A stretch of DNA of 53,716 nt from a virus: positions 1 through 53,716 of IMG/VR virus record IMGVR_UViG_3300050821_002543. One strand, given 5' to 3'. Positions within the stretch are counted from its first letter, which is position 1; each line of letters begins with the position of its first letter. The translations under genes were made by a program, and so were the position numbers. This document shows, in pieces, positions 22,045-30,135 of the stretch. The notes beneath the pieces were generated by a model. The model ran no database searches. It saw only the letters and a program-made list of their open reading frames with translations, and had not been told where the DNA came from.

Positions 22045-24374
22045 CACTTGGCGCTGATATAACGATCGAGGGTATTGAGGAAGCCTCTTCATCCGTTACG
22101 GAACTGGGAAAGGCAGTAGAGAATCTCGATCCTATAGCTGAGCGTATGAGTAAGATCTTGCAAAACATGGAAGGTTCGCTTTCCATGTTGACACAAGAGA
22201 TTGAGAAACACCAAACCCAGGTAGAGCAACTCGCCAACAAAAGTCAACAACAAGACAAAACAAATCGTTCGGAAGAAGCTGAACGACGCCAAGAAGCTGA
22301 AGAACGTAGACTTCGTGCCAAGATGGCACAACTTGTTGGTGGTGGTGTTAACTCTGCGCAGTACCAAATCCAACTGGAAAAAGTACAAGCTCAGATGGAC
22401 GCCATTCGTGAGGCAGAGGCTAAAGGGCTTATTACTAGTAGAGAGTCTCTACTAGCTGTCGCAGGTCTTGGTAAGGAGTATCTGAAGCTGAAGACGGAGG
22501 CAATTGCTTACAGTGCTGCTGGAGGTGGAGCTGTAGGTAGGATTGCAGCTGCTGGAGCTCAGAAGATTACAAGTCTTCCAGGTCAAGCTGTAGGTGCAGT
22601 AGGTTCTCAGGTCTCAGGTATCGGATCTGGTGTTATGGGTCTGATGTCTTCCTTACCCATCGCTGGAGGACTCTTTGGTTTGATGATGTACGGTGTTATG
22701 AACACCGATCGTATCAAAGCAGAGACTGGCGAGATAATGAACATCGTTGCTTCCGCTACTGGAGGTATGTCTGATACTGCTGTGAAATTTCTAGGAGATT
22801 TTCAACAGCAGGCCTCTCATCTTTGGGGCATTCAGAAAGGTGAAATTCAGTCTGTTCTTAAGACCTTTACTGATGCTGGTCTAACAGCCAACACCATTAT
22901 GACGCAGCAAAAGGCAAATCTAGGTATTGTGGGTCATGATATCATGACCCTAACGTTAGCCTTAGACAAGAATTTCGAACTAGCCACTGGTTCAAGTGCC
23001 CGATCCGTAGTAGCGTTAACGAACGACTTTGGTATGGGTATCAAGGAGGCTGGTGATCTGTATGAGAGAATGGCATTTGCAGGTTCTAGATCTGGAATGG
23101 GAGTACAGAATTTCCTAAACTACGTAATGCAAGGTTCTAGTGCTTTGCGTCAATACGGAGTTTCGGTTGAACAGGTTGAAACCACCTTACTCACGATTCA
23201 AGAACGATATGAATCGTTGGGGATGACCAAACAACTGGCTGGAAATCAGGCTGGACTTGCTCTTGGTCAGATCTCACAAGGTATTGGTGGTATGAGTCAA
23301 TCTATGCAAGCCTACTTTGGCGAGCGTATGGGATTAGGAACTGGTCTAGAAGCTAGAATGAATTTCCGTGATGGGATGTCAAGGTTGAGTAAAGGGACGG
23401 CCTCTGATACCTTTATGACCTCCTTCATTGAACAGGCATATAGAACTGCTATGGAATCAGGTGGTGGTGACAAACCACAAGCTCGATTCCTACTCGAAAA
23501 TCAGGGGTTTGGAGCCGAAGGAGCTAAAGCTATTATTGAGATTGGTGATAAAGTCGCCCATGGTGTGAAATTCCACGAATTGTCCGCTGCTGAACAGAAG
23601 GCTATCAAAGAGTCTTTGACAACTGAAGGTCAGAAGACTAGTGATATACAGAAGGACATTTGGAAGATCATGCAGGGGATGGCTCAAGTTGGTGAAGGTA
23701 TCCTACAAGTTATCACCAATATGGTGGCTTGGGGTGTTATGGGTCTGAAGAGTATCATAACTCTCATTGCAGGAACTCCAGAAGAGAAAAAGCACATCAT
23801 GGAAGTGCTTGGTGAGTTTTCTAAGGGAATGGGAGAGGGCTTCAATAAGATTACAGATGGGGGTAAGAACAGTTTATATGGAGTTGGAGGACTCCTAGAA
23901 CCGATCTTTAAGCCACTTCAAAGAGCAATGGAATTCGATCCATTGAAGACAGAATCAGAACAGCAATTTGCTACTGGAGCCAAAGGTGCTGAGCATGCTA
24001 AGCATGCTTTAGAAAGTACTTGGAGCAAGGTTGATAAAAACTTCAAGAACCTCCCTCCAGAAGAAAAGAAGAAGCGAATTCAACTCATGATTCAGCATAT
24101 GCATGAGAAGAAGGAGATGGAGGATATCACCTCCAAGTTGGGGAATGAAGGGATTGACTTTAAACCTGATCTAGGTTCTCCTCAAGGTCCTCCACCACTA
24201 CCTCAGGTCACTCCAGCAGCTTCTCAAGTCTCTCAACAGCAAGCCATTACAGCTGGAGTTTCAAATCCGTTTGGTGGAAGTCCTACTCCAGCAGGTACAG
24301 TTACGAAGGTAATCGTGAAGGTCAAACCTGACCAAACGGGTCCAACAACTCCTCGCCCTATGACTGGTCACTAA
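22041..24374 (+). CDS. Tape-measure-like protein 1 of 3
   Basis: 777 residues, starting in the chaperone stop (ATGA). The first 150 residues are a charged coiled coil (EKHQTQVEQLANKSQQQDK). A hydrophobic segment (GVMGLMSSLPIAGGLFGLMM) follows, then a region conserved in all three paralogues: DRIKAETGEIMNIV, a FTDAGLTANTIMTQQ stretch, GHDIMTLTLALDKNFEL. A second hydrophobic helix (ILQVITNMVAWGVMGLKSII) and a Pro-rich tail end the protein. In myoviruses the tape measure sets tail length and carries membrane-active segments. Position after the G/GT chaperone makes the call. Having three is unusual. Confidence 0.78.
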   Translation: MTLGADITIEGIEEASSSVTELGKAVENLDPIAERMSKILQNMEGSLSMLTQEIEKHQTQVEQLANKSQQQDKTNRSEEAERRQEAEERRLRAKMAQLVGGGVNSAQYQIQLEKVQAQMDAIREAEAKGLITSRESLLAVAGLGKEYLKLKTEAIAYSAAGGGAVGRIAAAGAQKITSLPGQAVGAVGSQVSGIGSGVMGLMSSLPIAGGLFGLMMYGVMNTDRIKAETGEIMNIVASATGGMSDTAVKFLGDFQQQASHLWGIQKGEIQSVLKTFTDAGLTANTIMTQQKANLGIVGHDIMTLTLALDKNFELATGSSARSVVALTNDFGMGIKEAGDLYERMAFAGSRSGMGVQNFLNYVMQGSSALRQYGVSVEQVETTLLTIQERYESLGMTKQLAGNQAGLALGQISQGIGGMSQSMQAYFGERMGLGTGLEARMNFRDGMSRLSKGTASDTFMTSFIEQAYRTAMESGGGDKPQARFLLENQGFGAEGAKAIIEIGDKVAHGVKFHELSAAEQKAIKESLTTEGQKTSDIQKDIWKIMQGMAQVGEGILQVITNMVAWGVMGLKSIITLIAGTPEEKKHIMEVLGEFSKGMGEGFNKITDGGKNSLYGVGGLLEPIFKPLQRAMEFDPLKTESEQQFATGAKGAEHAKHALESTWSKVDKNFKNLPPEEKKKRIQLMIQHMHEKKEMEDITSKLGNEGIDFKPDLGSPQGPPPLPQVTPAASQVSQQQAITAGVSNPFGGSPTPAGTVTKVIVKVKPDQTGPTTPRPMTGH

Positions 24375-24375
24375 T

Positions 24376-25161
24376 ATGGTAGCTCCTGATTTAGCAACTG
24401 CATTCGGTGTTTCCAATCTACTAAAGAGGGGCAATGGAACCGCTATTCGAACAGCGATGGAGATGTCTTGTCTCCTATGGAGAGCTCAGAACCTACCCTC
24501 TCTGAAAATGATGGTTAACCCTCACTCTGTTACTTTCAACCAACCAAAGCGCATTACAAAGAAAAATACACAGGGTGGAACTGTTTACACCCATTGGACT
24601 GATCTAAATGGTCAGAACAATGACATTTTGGAGCTTCAGTTTAAGGGACGCTCTGGAAACATTCGACAACAACCAGATCCAGCCAAAACTGGAATTCTTC
24701 AAAGTGTTGCTAACGGTTTGCAATTAGGAGCTAATGCTCTTACTGGCACTACTGGGGACATGAATACGCCAACTCCCAATCAGGGATTAGCAAAACACAT
24801 AGCTTGGTCTCAGTTGTATCAGTTGACTAGGTTACCAGTTGTAGATCCAGCGACTCGACTAAGGAATGTCTTCGATATCACTTACATCAGTCCGATACTT
24901 CCTAGGCCAGTAGTGTTTCTGGGGTTTTACAATAACGTGCTGAATTTTACGGAAGACGCTGATCGGCCATGGCTGATTGAGTACAGTTACAGTTTCATTG
25001 TACAATCAACTCAACCGTCTCTTGATACTCTCACTCAGATGCTAACCCAACTTCTAAACAGTTCGGCTACAGGATTGGCTGCGTCTGAGATTACAACTTC
25101 TCAAGCCCAACAGTCTTCAACTACTGGAGCTGTTACTGGTGCGAACTTTAAGCAGGGATGA
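24376..25161 (+). CDS. Baseplate-hub or tail-interior structural protein
   Basis: 261 residues between tape-measure paralogues 1 and 2. Residues 45-95 contain NPHSVTFNQPKRITKKNTQG then TVYTHWTDLNGQNNDILELQ and FKGRSGNI, similar to phage hub or tail-adaptor proteins in which a N-P-x-S-x-x-x-x-x-x-K-R-I-T-K segment starts a beta domain. The C-terminal half continues in the same style (GFYNNVLNFTEDADRPWLIE) and ends in a Ser/Thr/Gln-rich tail. It probably belongs to the hub rather than the tape measure. Its stop overlaps the next ATG (ATGA). Confidence 0.62.
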   Translation: MVAPDLATAFGVSNLLKRGNGTAIRTAMEMSCLLWRAQNLPSLKMMVNPHSVTFNQPKRITKKNTQGGTVYTHWTDLNGQNNDILELQFKGRSGNIRQQPDPAKTGILQSVANGLQLGANALTGTTGDMNTPTPNQGLAKHIAWSQLYQLTRLPVVDPATRLRNVFDITYISPILPRPVVFLGFYNNVLNFTEDADRPWLIEYSYSFIVQSTQPSLDTLTQMLTQLLNSSATGLAASEITTSQAQQSSTTGAVTGANFKQG

Positions 25162-27338
25162 AGTCAGTCAATCTACCTACTGAACGATTTCATAGAGCCG
25201 TCACTTGGCTTGGTGAGGCCATCACTAAGTTCAATTCTTCTGAAGAAGGATTGAAAGAGTCGTTAGACGGTCTTAAAGAATCCATTCAATTACAGGATGA
25301 GGTCTCTAAACCGAGCAAGGATGAAGAAGCTCTGATATTCGTAATGGAGCAGAAGAGCGCCTTAGTTAAGGCATCCTCGAGTGTTGGTAAGTTGGCTCCA
25401 CTCCTTGAGGGAACTGAACTAATACCTGGTTTTACGAAGAACAGTGCTTCGGCCTACATTGAACTTCAGAAAGCTCATAAAGATCTTCTTGAGATGCAAG
25501 AAGCTGTTGCTTTAGGCATCATTGACGAAAGGGAGGCTTCAACTGACCTAAAGAAGCTACGTAAATCTCTCGGTATTGCTCAAAGGAAAGCTGAAGGTCT
25601 TCCTGAGGGTGTAGATATGGGAGACGACCTACAAAAGGGTTCTGGCTCTTCTTCTTTGTCAGGTGTAAGCTCTCTCGTTAAAAGTGGTCTTCAAGCCCTT
25701 GGAGGTCAAGTTGGTGGAATAGCCACTGGTTCAATTGGTCTCCTTGGATCCTTACCAGTTGTTGGAGGCCTCTTTGGGTTAATGCTATACGGATTCAAAG
25801 AACGCGATAGAATGAAAGCCCAACTTGGTGAGTTAACCAATATCGCAATTGGAGCAGGAGCAAAGGGTACAGAAGAAGGTGTATCGTGGTTAGCTGGTTT
25901 TCAAGAGCGATCTCAAAACTTCTACGGTATTAGTCGCCAGTCTATTCAAGGCATCTTCAAGACTTTCACGGATGCAGGTATGGCTGTTAATGATATTTTC
26001 AAGCAGCAATCTGCCTCATTAGGTGAAGTTGGTCATGATGCTGTAACTATGACCCTAGGTATGGATCGTGTATTTGAGTTGGGTAATGGAACCACAGCTC
26101 GAAATGCAGCAAAGATCATGAGTTCATACGGTGTTAGTCTAAGTTCGGCTATTGACAGTCTTGTCAATATTGAGTTTGCCGCCAGTAAAGCTGGGTTTGG
26201 AGTAAACACGTTTCTCAATTGGTTGATGCAATCAACCATGCAAGTTCGTAACCTAGGTATTACTACTGATCAGATGGCTGATGCTGCTCTTGAAATGCAG
26301 AGAAAGATGTCTGAGGAGGGTTTTAGTCATTCTCAGACATGGGCAATGCAATCAGTTGGAGAAGCTGCTCAAGGCTTAGCCAATATGGGTACAGGTCGCC
26401 AAATCTGGATGGCAGAAGAGTTAGGTCTTGGAAAGGGTTTGGCTGGTCGACAAAATCTGATGCAAGGGTTTCAAGAAGACCGACCTGAACTCTTTGCAAA
26501 AGCAGCTGGTCTTTATCGAAAAGAAGCCATGCAAGCCACAGGTGGAGATCAGGATGCTTCTTTATTCTATTTGGAACGCTTAGGATTTGGGTTTCAGGGT
26601 GCTAAGGCTATTCTCCACTTAGGTGAGATGGAAGAGAAGGGACTTAAGATCGAGATAGCTAGCTCAGCAGATAAGAAGGCTCTTCGTGAGGCTTTTCAAG
26701 TTGAAGGTAAGAAGAAGAGTAGTATCGGAGAGATGATAAGGGATGCTACTTTAGGTATGGCTAAGATAGGTCAAGGTATCCTTGTTATGCTTTCCAATTT
26801 TTTGGGTTGGATTATTACCTCAGTCAAAGCTATTCCCGTTTTGATGAGTGTAGGTACTCCTGAGCAGAAGCAGATCGTTTACAAGGAACTTGGGGAACGG
26901 TTTGATGGTATGGCTATGGGTTGGAACGATATCCGTATGGGAGGGAAACAAGCTTATGCTGGTATGGCAGGAATAATCAAACCGCTCCTCGCTCCGATTG
27001 ATAAGGCATTCAATTACAAGATGGGTAGCTCTCATCTCGAGAGCAGGGATCCGATTGAGGTTGATATTGAGTCTTTACCAATGGTTGACTCTCCCCCAGG
27101 TCATCAATCTACTCAGGTAGGATTTACTCCTAAGGGTAAACCTCTAAACCCTCATACTAGTTCGGCTTCTGGACCTTCACCTCAAAGTCCAACTTCTACT
27201 GGCGCACCAAATCACTCTTCAACTCCACCACACGGTACGAAAACGTCGTTCTTTGATCCGAAACATGTTCAGGTTATCTGGGCTCCTGGAGCTGATCGAG
27301 CAGATCACCTAACGGTTGAAATTTCTGTAACTACATGA
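25158..27338 (+). CDS. Tape-measure-like protein 2 of 3
   Basis: 726 residues, paralogous to the 22041 product. Shared landmarks in the same order: coiled-coil N terminus, hydrophobic GSIGLLGSLPVVGGLFGLML, DRMKAQLGELTNIA, then KTFTDAGMAVNDIFKQQSA, GHDAVTMTLGMDRVFEL, and LGLGKGLAGRQNLMQGF, a second membrane-type helix (ILVMLSNFLGWIITSVKAI) and a Pro/Ser-rich C terminus. Divergence between copies is large, so the duplication is old. No lytic domain is seen. It overlaps both neighbours by 4 nt, making a translationally coupled block. Confidence 0.76.
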   Translation: MKSVNLPTERFHRAVTWLGEAITKFNSSEEGLKESLDGLKESIQLQDEVSKPSKDEEALIFVMEQKSALVKASSSVGKLAPLLEGTELIPGFTKNSASAYIELQKAHKDLLEMQEAVALGIIDEREASTDLKKLRKSLGIAQRKAEGLPEGVDMGDDLQKGSGSSSLSGVSSLVKSGLQALGGQVGGIATGSIGLLGSLPVVGGLFGLMLYGFKERDRMKAQLGELTNIAIGAGAKGTEEGVSWLAGFQERSQNFYGISRQSIQGIFKTFTDAGMAVNDIFKQQSASLGEVGHDAVTMTLGMDRVFELGNGTTARNAAKIMSSYGVSLSSAIDSLVNIEFAASKAGFGVNTFLNWLMQSTMQVRNLGITTDQMADAALEMQRKMSEEGFSHSQTWAMQSVGEAAQGLANMGTGRQIWMAEELGLGKGLAGRQNLMQGFQEDRPELFAKAAGLYRKEAMQATGGDQDASLFYLERLGFGFQGAKAILHLGEMEEKGLKIEIASSADKKALREAFQVEGKKKSSIGEMIRDATLGMAKIGQGILVMLSNFLGWIITSVKAIPVLMSVGTPEQKQIVYKELGERFDGMAMGWNDIRMGGKQAYAGMAGIIKPLLAPIDKAFNYKMGSSHLESRDPIEVDIESLPMVDSPPGHQSTQVGFTPKGKPLNPHTSSASGPSPQSPTSTGAPNHSSTPPHGTKTSFFDPKHVQVIWAPGADRADHLTVEISVTT

Positions 27339-30064
27339 AAGCGATTACTCAAACAAATAACTTGGGAGAAGCGATTAGCTTCTTCAACCTCAAGGCAGAT
27401 AGGCTTGAGAAGGTGTTTGAGGAAGCTAAGAAGTATTCTAAGACTCTCACAGAGATGAGGGTTCAAATTCGTGATTTGAAGAAACGTCCTCTTCCTCCTG
27501 ATGGGCCTGAGGAAGGTATGGGTGGTTATTCTGCTGAAGAAATTCGCTTTCTAGAAGAGATAGAAGCAAAATCAAGAGGGTTGTCTATCTCAGCAGGAGT
27601 AGAGACCTTATCAACCGATTTGGCTAGAGTGTCTCTCCAATTGGCGGAGATAGACGAGTCATTTTCTCGAGGAATCATCACAGAAAAAGAACATAAACAT
27701 GCTCTCGAAAAAGTAAAGGTTGAGTGGGAGCATATCCATGAGACTACCACAAGCCTTTTGGGAGTAGATTTACGACCATCCCATTTGGCTAAGGAAGGGG
27801 CGTCGAAAATTGGTTCTGGAGCTTTGGGTCAACTAACAGGAGTTGCTTCAGGTGTAATGGGATTGATGTCCTCTTTACCAATTGCTGGAGGACTCTTTGG
27901 TCTTCTCATGTATGGGTATTCTCAAGCCGATAGACTAAAAGCAGAATCAGGAGAGATGTTGAACGTTCTCGTTTCAGGAGGCCAAGCAACGTCCCAACCA
28001 TTCCTAAATCATCTTTCGGGACTCGGAGAGAAATTTCAACAGTTCTATGGCATCAGTCGTCGAGAGGTTCAAGGAATTGTCAAGGAGTTCATCTCTGGAG
28101 GGGCTACGATTGAAGATTTGATGCAAACAACACACCGAAATCTTGGTGAAGTAGGACAAGATGTTGTTACAATGACAATTGGTCTTGACAAGATGTTCGA
28201 ACTTGCGTCAGGAAGTTCAGCGAAGTTAGCCCAAGCCTTAGTAGAAGATCATGGAGTGAAACTAGGAACAGCAGTTGATCAGTTGATTCGAATAGAGTTT
28301 GCTGGCAGTCGTGCTGGAGCAGGTGTTGGAACCTTCACTGAATTCGTGGTTAAGACAGCTGGAGAGCTACAGAATTTTGGAATCGGAGGAGAATCTGTAG
28401 CAGCAAGTCTCGTTTCTCTTCAAGAACGCTATCATACCGTAGCTGGTTTGAATGTCCAAACATCGATAGCCTATGCCCAACTGGGTATGAGTCAAGTAAG
28501 TCAAGGAGTTCAAGGTCTGAATTTTGGATTAAAATCAACTGTTGGTGAGTTGATGGGTTACGGTACTGGATTTGGAGCTGCTACTGGTTTACAGGATGCT
28601 ATTGCTTCCAATGATCCGAATCAGTTAGTTAAGCTAATAAAAGCTTTGAACACTCTGGCTGCTAGAGAAACAGAAGGTACCGGAGGAAGTTCCAATGATA
28701 CCATTAGACAAAGGGCTTATTTAGAGTCAATTGGAATGGGTGCAGAAGGTGCTCGAGCTTTGACTGAGTTAGCCAAATTACACGGAGGAAGGTCCAATCT
28801 ACAAAATCTCACTGCGAAAGAGCTAGCTGAGTTTAGGGAGACCCTAAAGACAGAAGCTCAGAAGCAGAGTGAGATGACCCAAAACATTCATGAGGTACTT
28901 AAGGGAATGGCTGGAATGGGTCAATCCATTCTCAAACTTGCTGCTGACTTTGCCGGACTTTTGATTGTAACCATCAAAGGTATGATGGCGACCGAAGCTC
29001 TGGATTGGATGGGGCATCTTGGTAAGGCAGCTGCAGATGGAATTGTTAGTACGTTCAAAGATTTGACAGGGTGGGATCTATCAGATAAAACAGCACCATT
29101 CAAAGCTAAGACCGATGTGGATAAGGCTGTTCAAGGACAATTCGATTTCTATCTCAAATCAATTAGCGGAGATTTCTCGGACTTACTAAAGGGTACATCT
29201 CAAGTTGGAACTGGAATCAGCAAAGTAGCTCTCCCATTGATAACACCGATTGTACATGCCTTCAAAGAAATGGGAGTACCCTCCGATTGGGCAGATCCGC
29301 AAGCTTCGACTCCAGAATCGAGAACTCGTTCTGAGAAGGGACCACATTACGCAGCCCCAGAAGGACCTAAGCAAACTCAAAGCGGAGACTTCTGGACACA
29401 ATTTGTTGTTATGAGCAATCGACTAGGAGTTAAGCCAGAAGAATTACTGAAGGTGTTTAACTCGGAAAGCGGATTCAATTCTCATACTGTTGCATATCGA
29501 GATTCCCACGGCAGGGCAACTAAGAAGGATGATCCAGACGCTCATGCTGTAGCCAAAGGTATTCAGCAGCTTACGTGGGAAACTGCTAGAGGATTAGGCA
29601 TGCCCAAGGAAGTATGGGACAACTTCGAGAACGTTAGTCCGCAAGAGCAACTAAAGTATGTTGAGCGATATTACTCGGGTAGAGCTGCTGGAAAGAATGC
29701 GGCTGAAATATATGCGATGAACTTCGGTGGATACAACAATCCGAATGGTTCTCTATATGACCGAGACGCTCGATCGAAAGGTTATCACAATCCAGGGTTT
29801 CAAGAGATCGCCTATCGATCTAATCAAGGATTGGATCGTGATCATAAAGGGTATATCACAGCAGAGGACCTTGCTCGAAATCTCTCAAAGGTTAGTGCCT
29901 CTCAGCAGGCAGCTTTAACCAAAGTTCGCCACACTTTGGGAATGTCAGAAACAGGTAAAGCTATTCCTGATCCATTAGATCCAGTTTTAGTAGCTGAGGT
30001 TAAGGCTACCAAAACTTCGGCAGGAGTCAACCAAGTGACACTATCTTTGGAGGTTCACCAGTGA
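27335..30064 (+). CDS. Tape-measure-like protein 3 of 3 with lytic-transglycosylase-like domain
   Basis: 909 residues. The first ~640 match the other two copies (GVMGLMSSLPIAGGLFGLLM, DRLKAESGEMLNVL, GQDVVTMTIGLDKMFEL). Residues about 684-820 are an added domain of soluble lytic transglycosylase type: VFNSESGFNSHT with a probable catalytic Glu711, AKGIQQLTWETARGLG, and MNFGGYNNPNGSLYDRDA. Then comes a Ca-binding EF-hand-like loop, DRDHKGYITAED at 834-845. The domain would cleave peptidoglycan during tail penetration. A promoter-like element follows the stop. Confidence 0.82.
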   Translation: MKAITQTNNLGEAISFFNLKADRLEKVFEEAKKYSKTLTEMRVQIRDLKKRPLPPDGPEEGMGGYSAEEIRFLEEIEAKSRGLSISAGVETLSTDLARVSLQLAEIDESFSRGIITEKEHKHALEKVKVEWEHIHETTTSLLGVDLRPSHLAKEGASKIGSGALGQLTGVASGVMGLMSSLPIAGGLFGLLMYGYSQADRLKAESGEMLNVLVSGGQATSQPFLNHLSGLGEKFQQFYGISRREVQGIVKEFISGGATIEDLMQTTHRNLGEVGQDVVTMTIGLDKMFELASGSSAKLAQALVEDHGVKLGTAVDQLIRIEFAGSRAGAGVGTFTEFVVKTAGELQNFGIGGESVAASLVSLQERYHTVAGLNVQTSIAYAQLGMSQVSQGVQGLNFGLKSTVGELMGYGTGFGAATGLQDAIASNDPNQLVKLIKALNTLAARETEGTGGSSNDTIRQRAYLESIGMGAEGARALTELAKLHGGRSNLQNLTAKELAEFRETLKTEAQKQSEMTQNIHEVLKGMAGMGQSILKLAADFAGLLIVTIKGMMATEALDWMGHLGKAAADGIVSTFKDLTGWDLSDKTAPFKAKTDVDKAVQGQFDFYLKSISGDFSDLLKGTSQVGTGISKVALPLITPIVHAFKEMGVPSDWADPQASTPESRTRSEKGPHYAAPEGPKQTQSGDFWTQFVVMSNRLGVKPEELLKVFNSESGFNSHTVAYRDSHGRATKKDDPDAHAVAKGIQQLTWETARGLGMPKEVWDNFENVSPQEQLKYVERYYSGRAAGKNAAEIYAMNFGGYNNPNGSLYDRDARSKGYHNPGFQEIAYRSNQGLDRDHKGYITAEDLARNLSKVSASQQAALTKVRHTLGMSETGKAIPDPLDPVLVAEVKATKTSAGVNQVTLSLEVHQ

Positions 30065-30077
30065 AACCTTCTGATAA

Positions 30078-30116
30078 AACCGAGGCTAACCAAGTTCTAG
30101 CAACGACAAGCTATCT
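30078..30116 (+). promoter_or_regulatory. Compound phage promoter-like element, copy 5
   Basis: AACCGAGG (30078-30085) and AACCAAG (30088-30094) are 10 bp apart, followed 15-16 bp later by CTATCT (30111-30116) and TATAGCTAGG. It lies in the 71-bp gap between the third tape-measure gene and the hub gene, and would begin the baseplate operon. Confidence 0.6.
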
Positions 30117-30135
30117 ATATAGCTAGGAATTTCAA

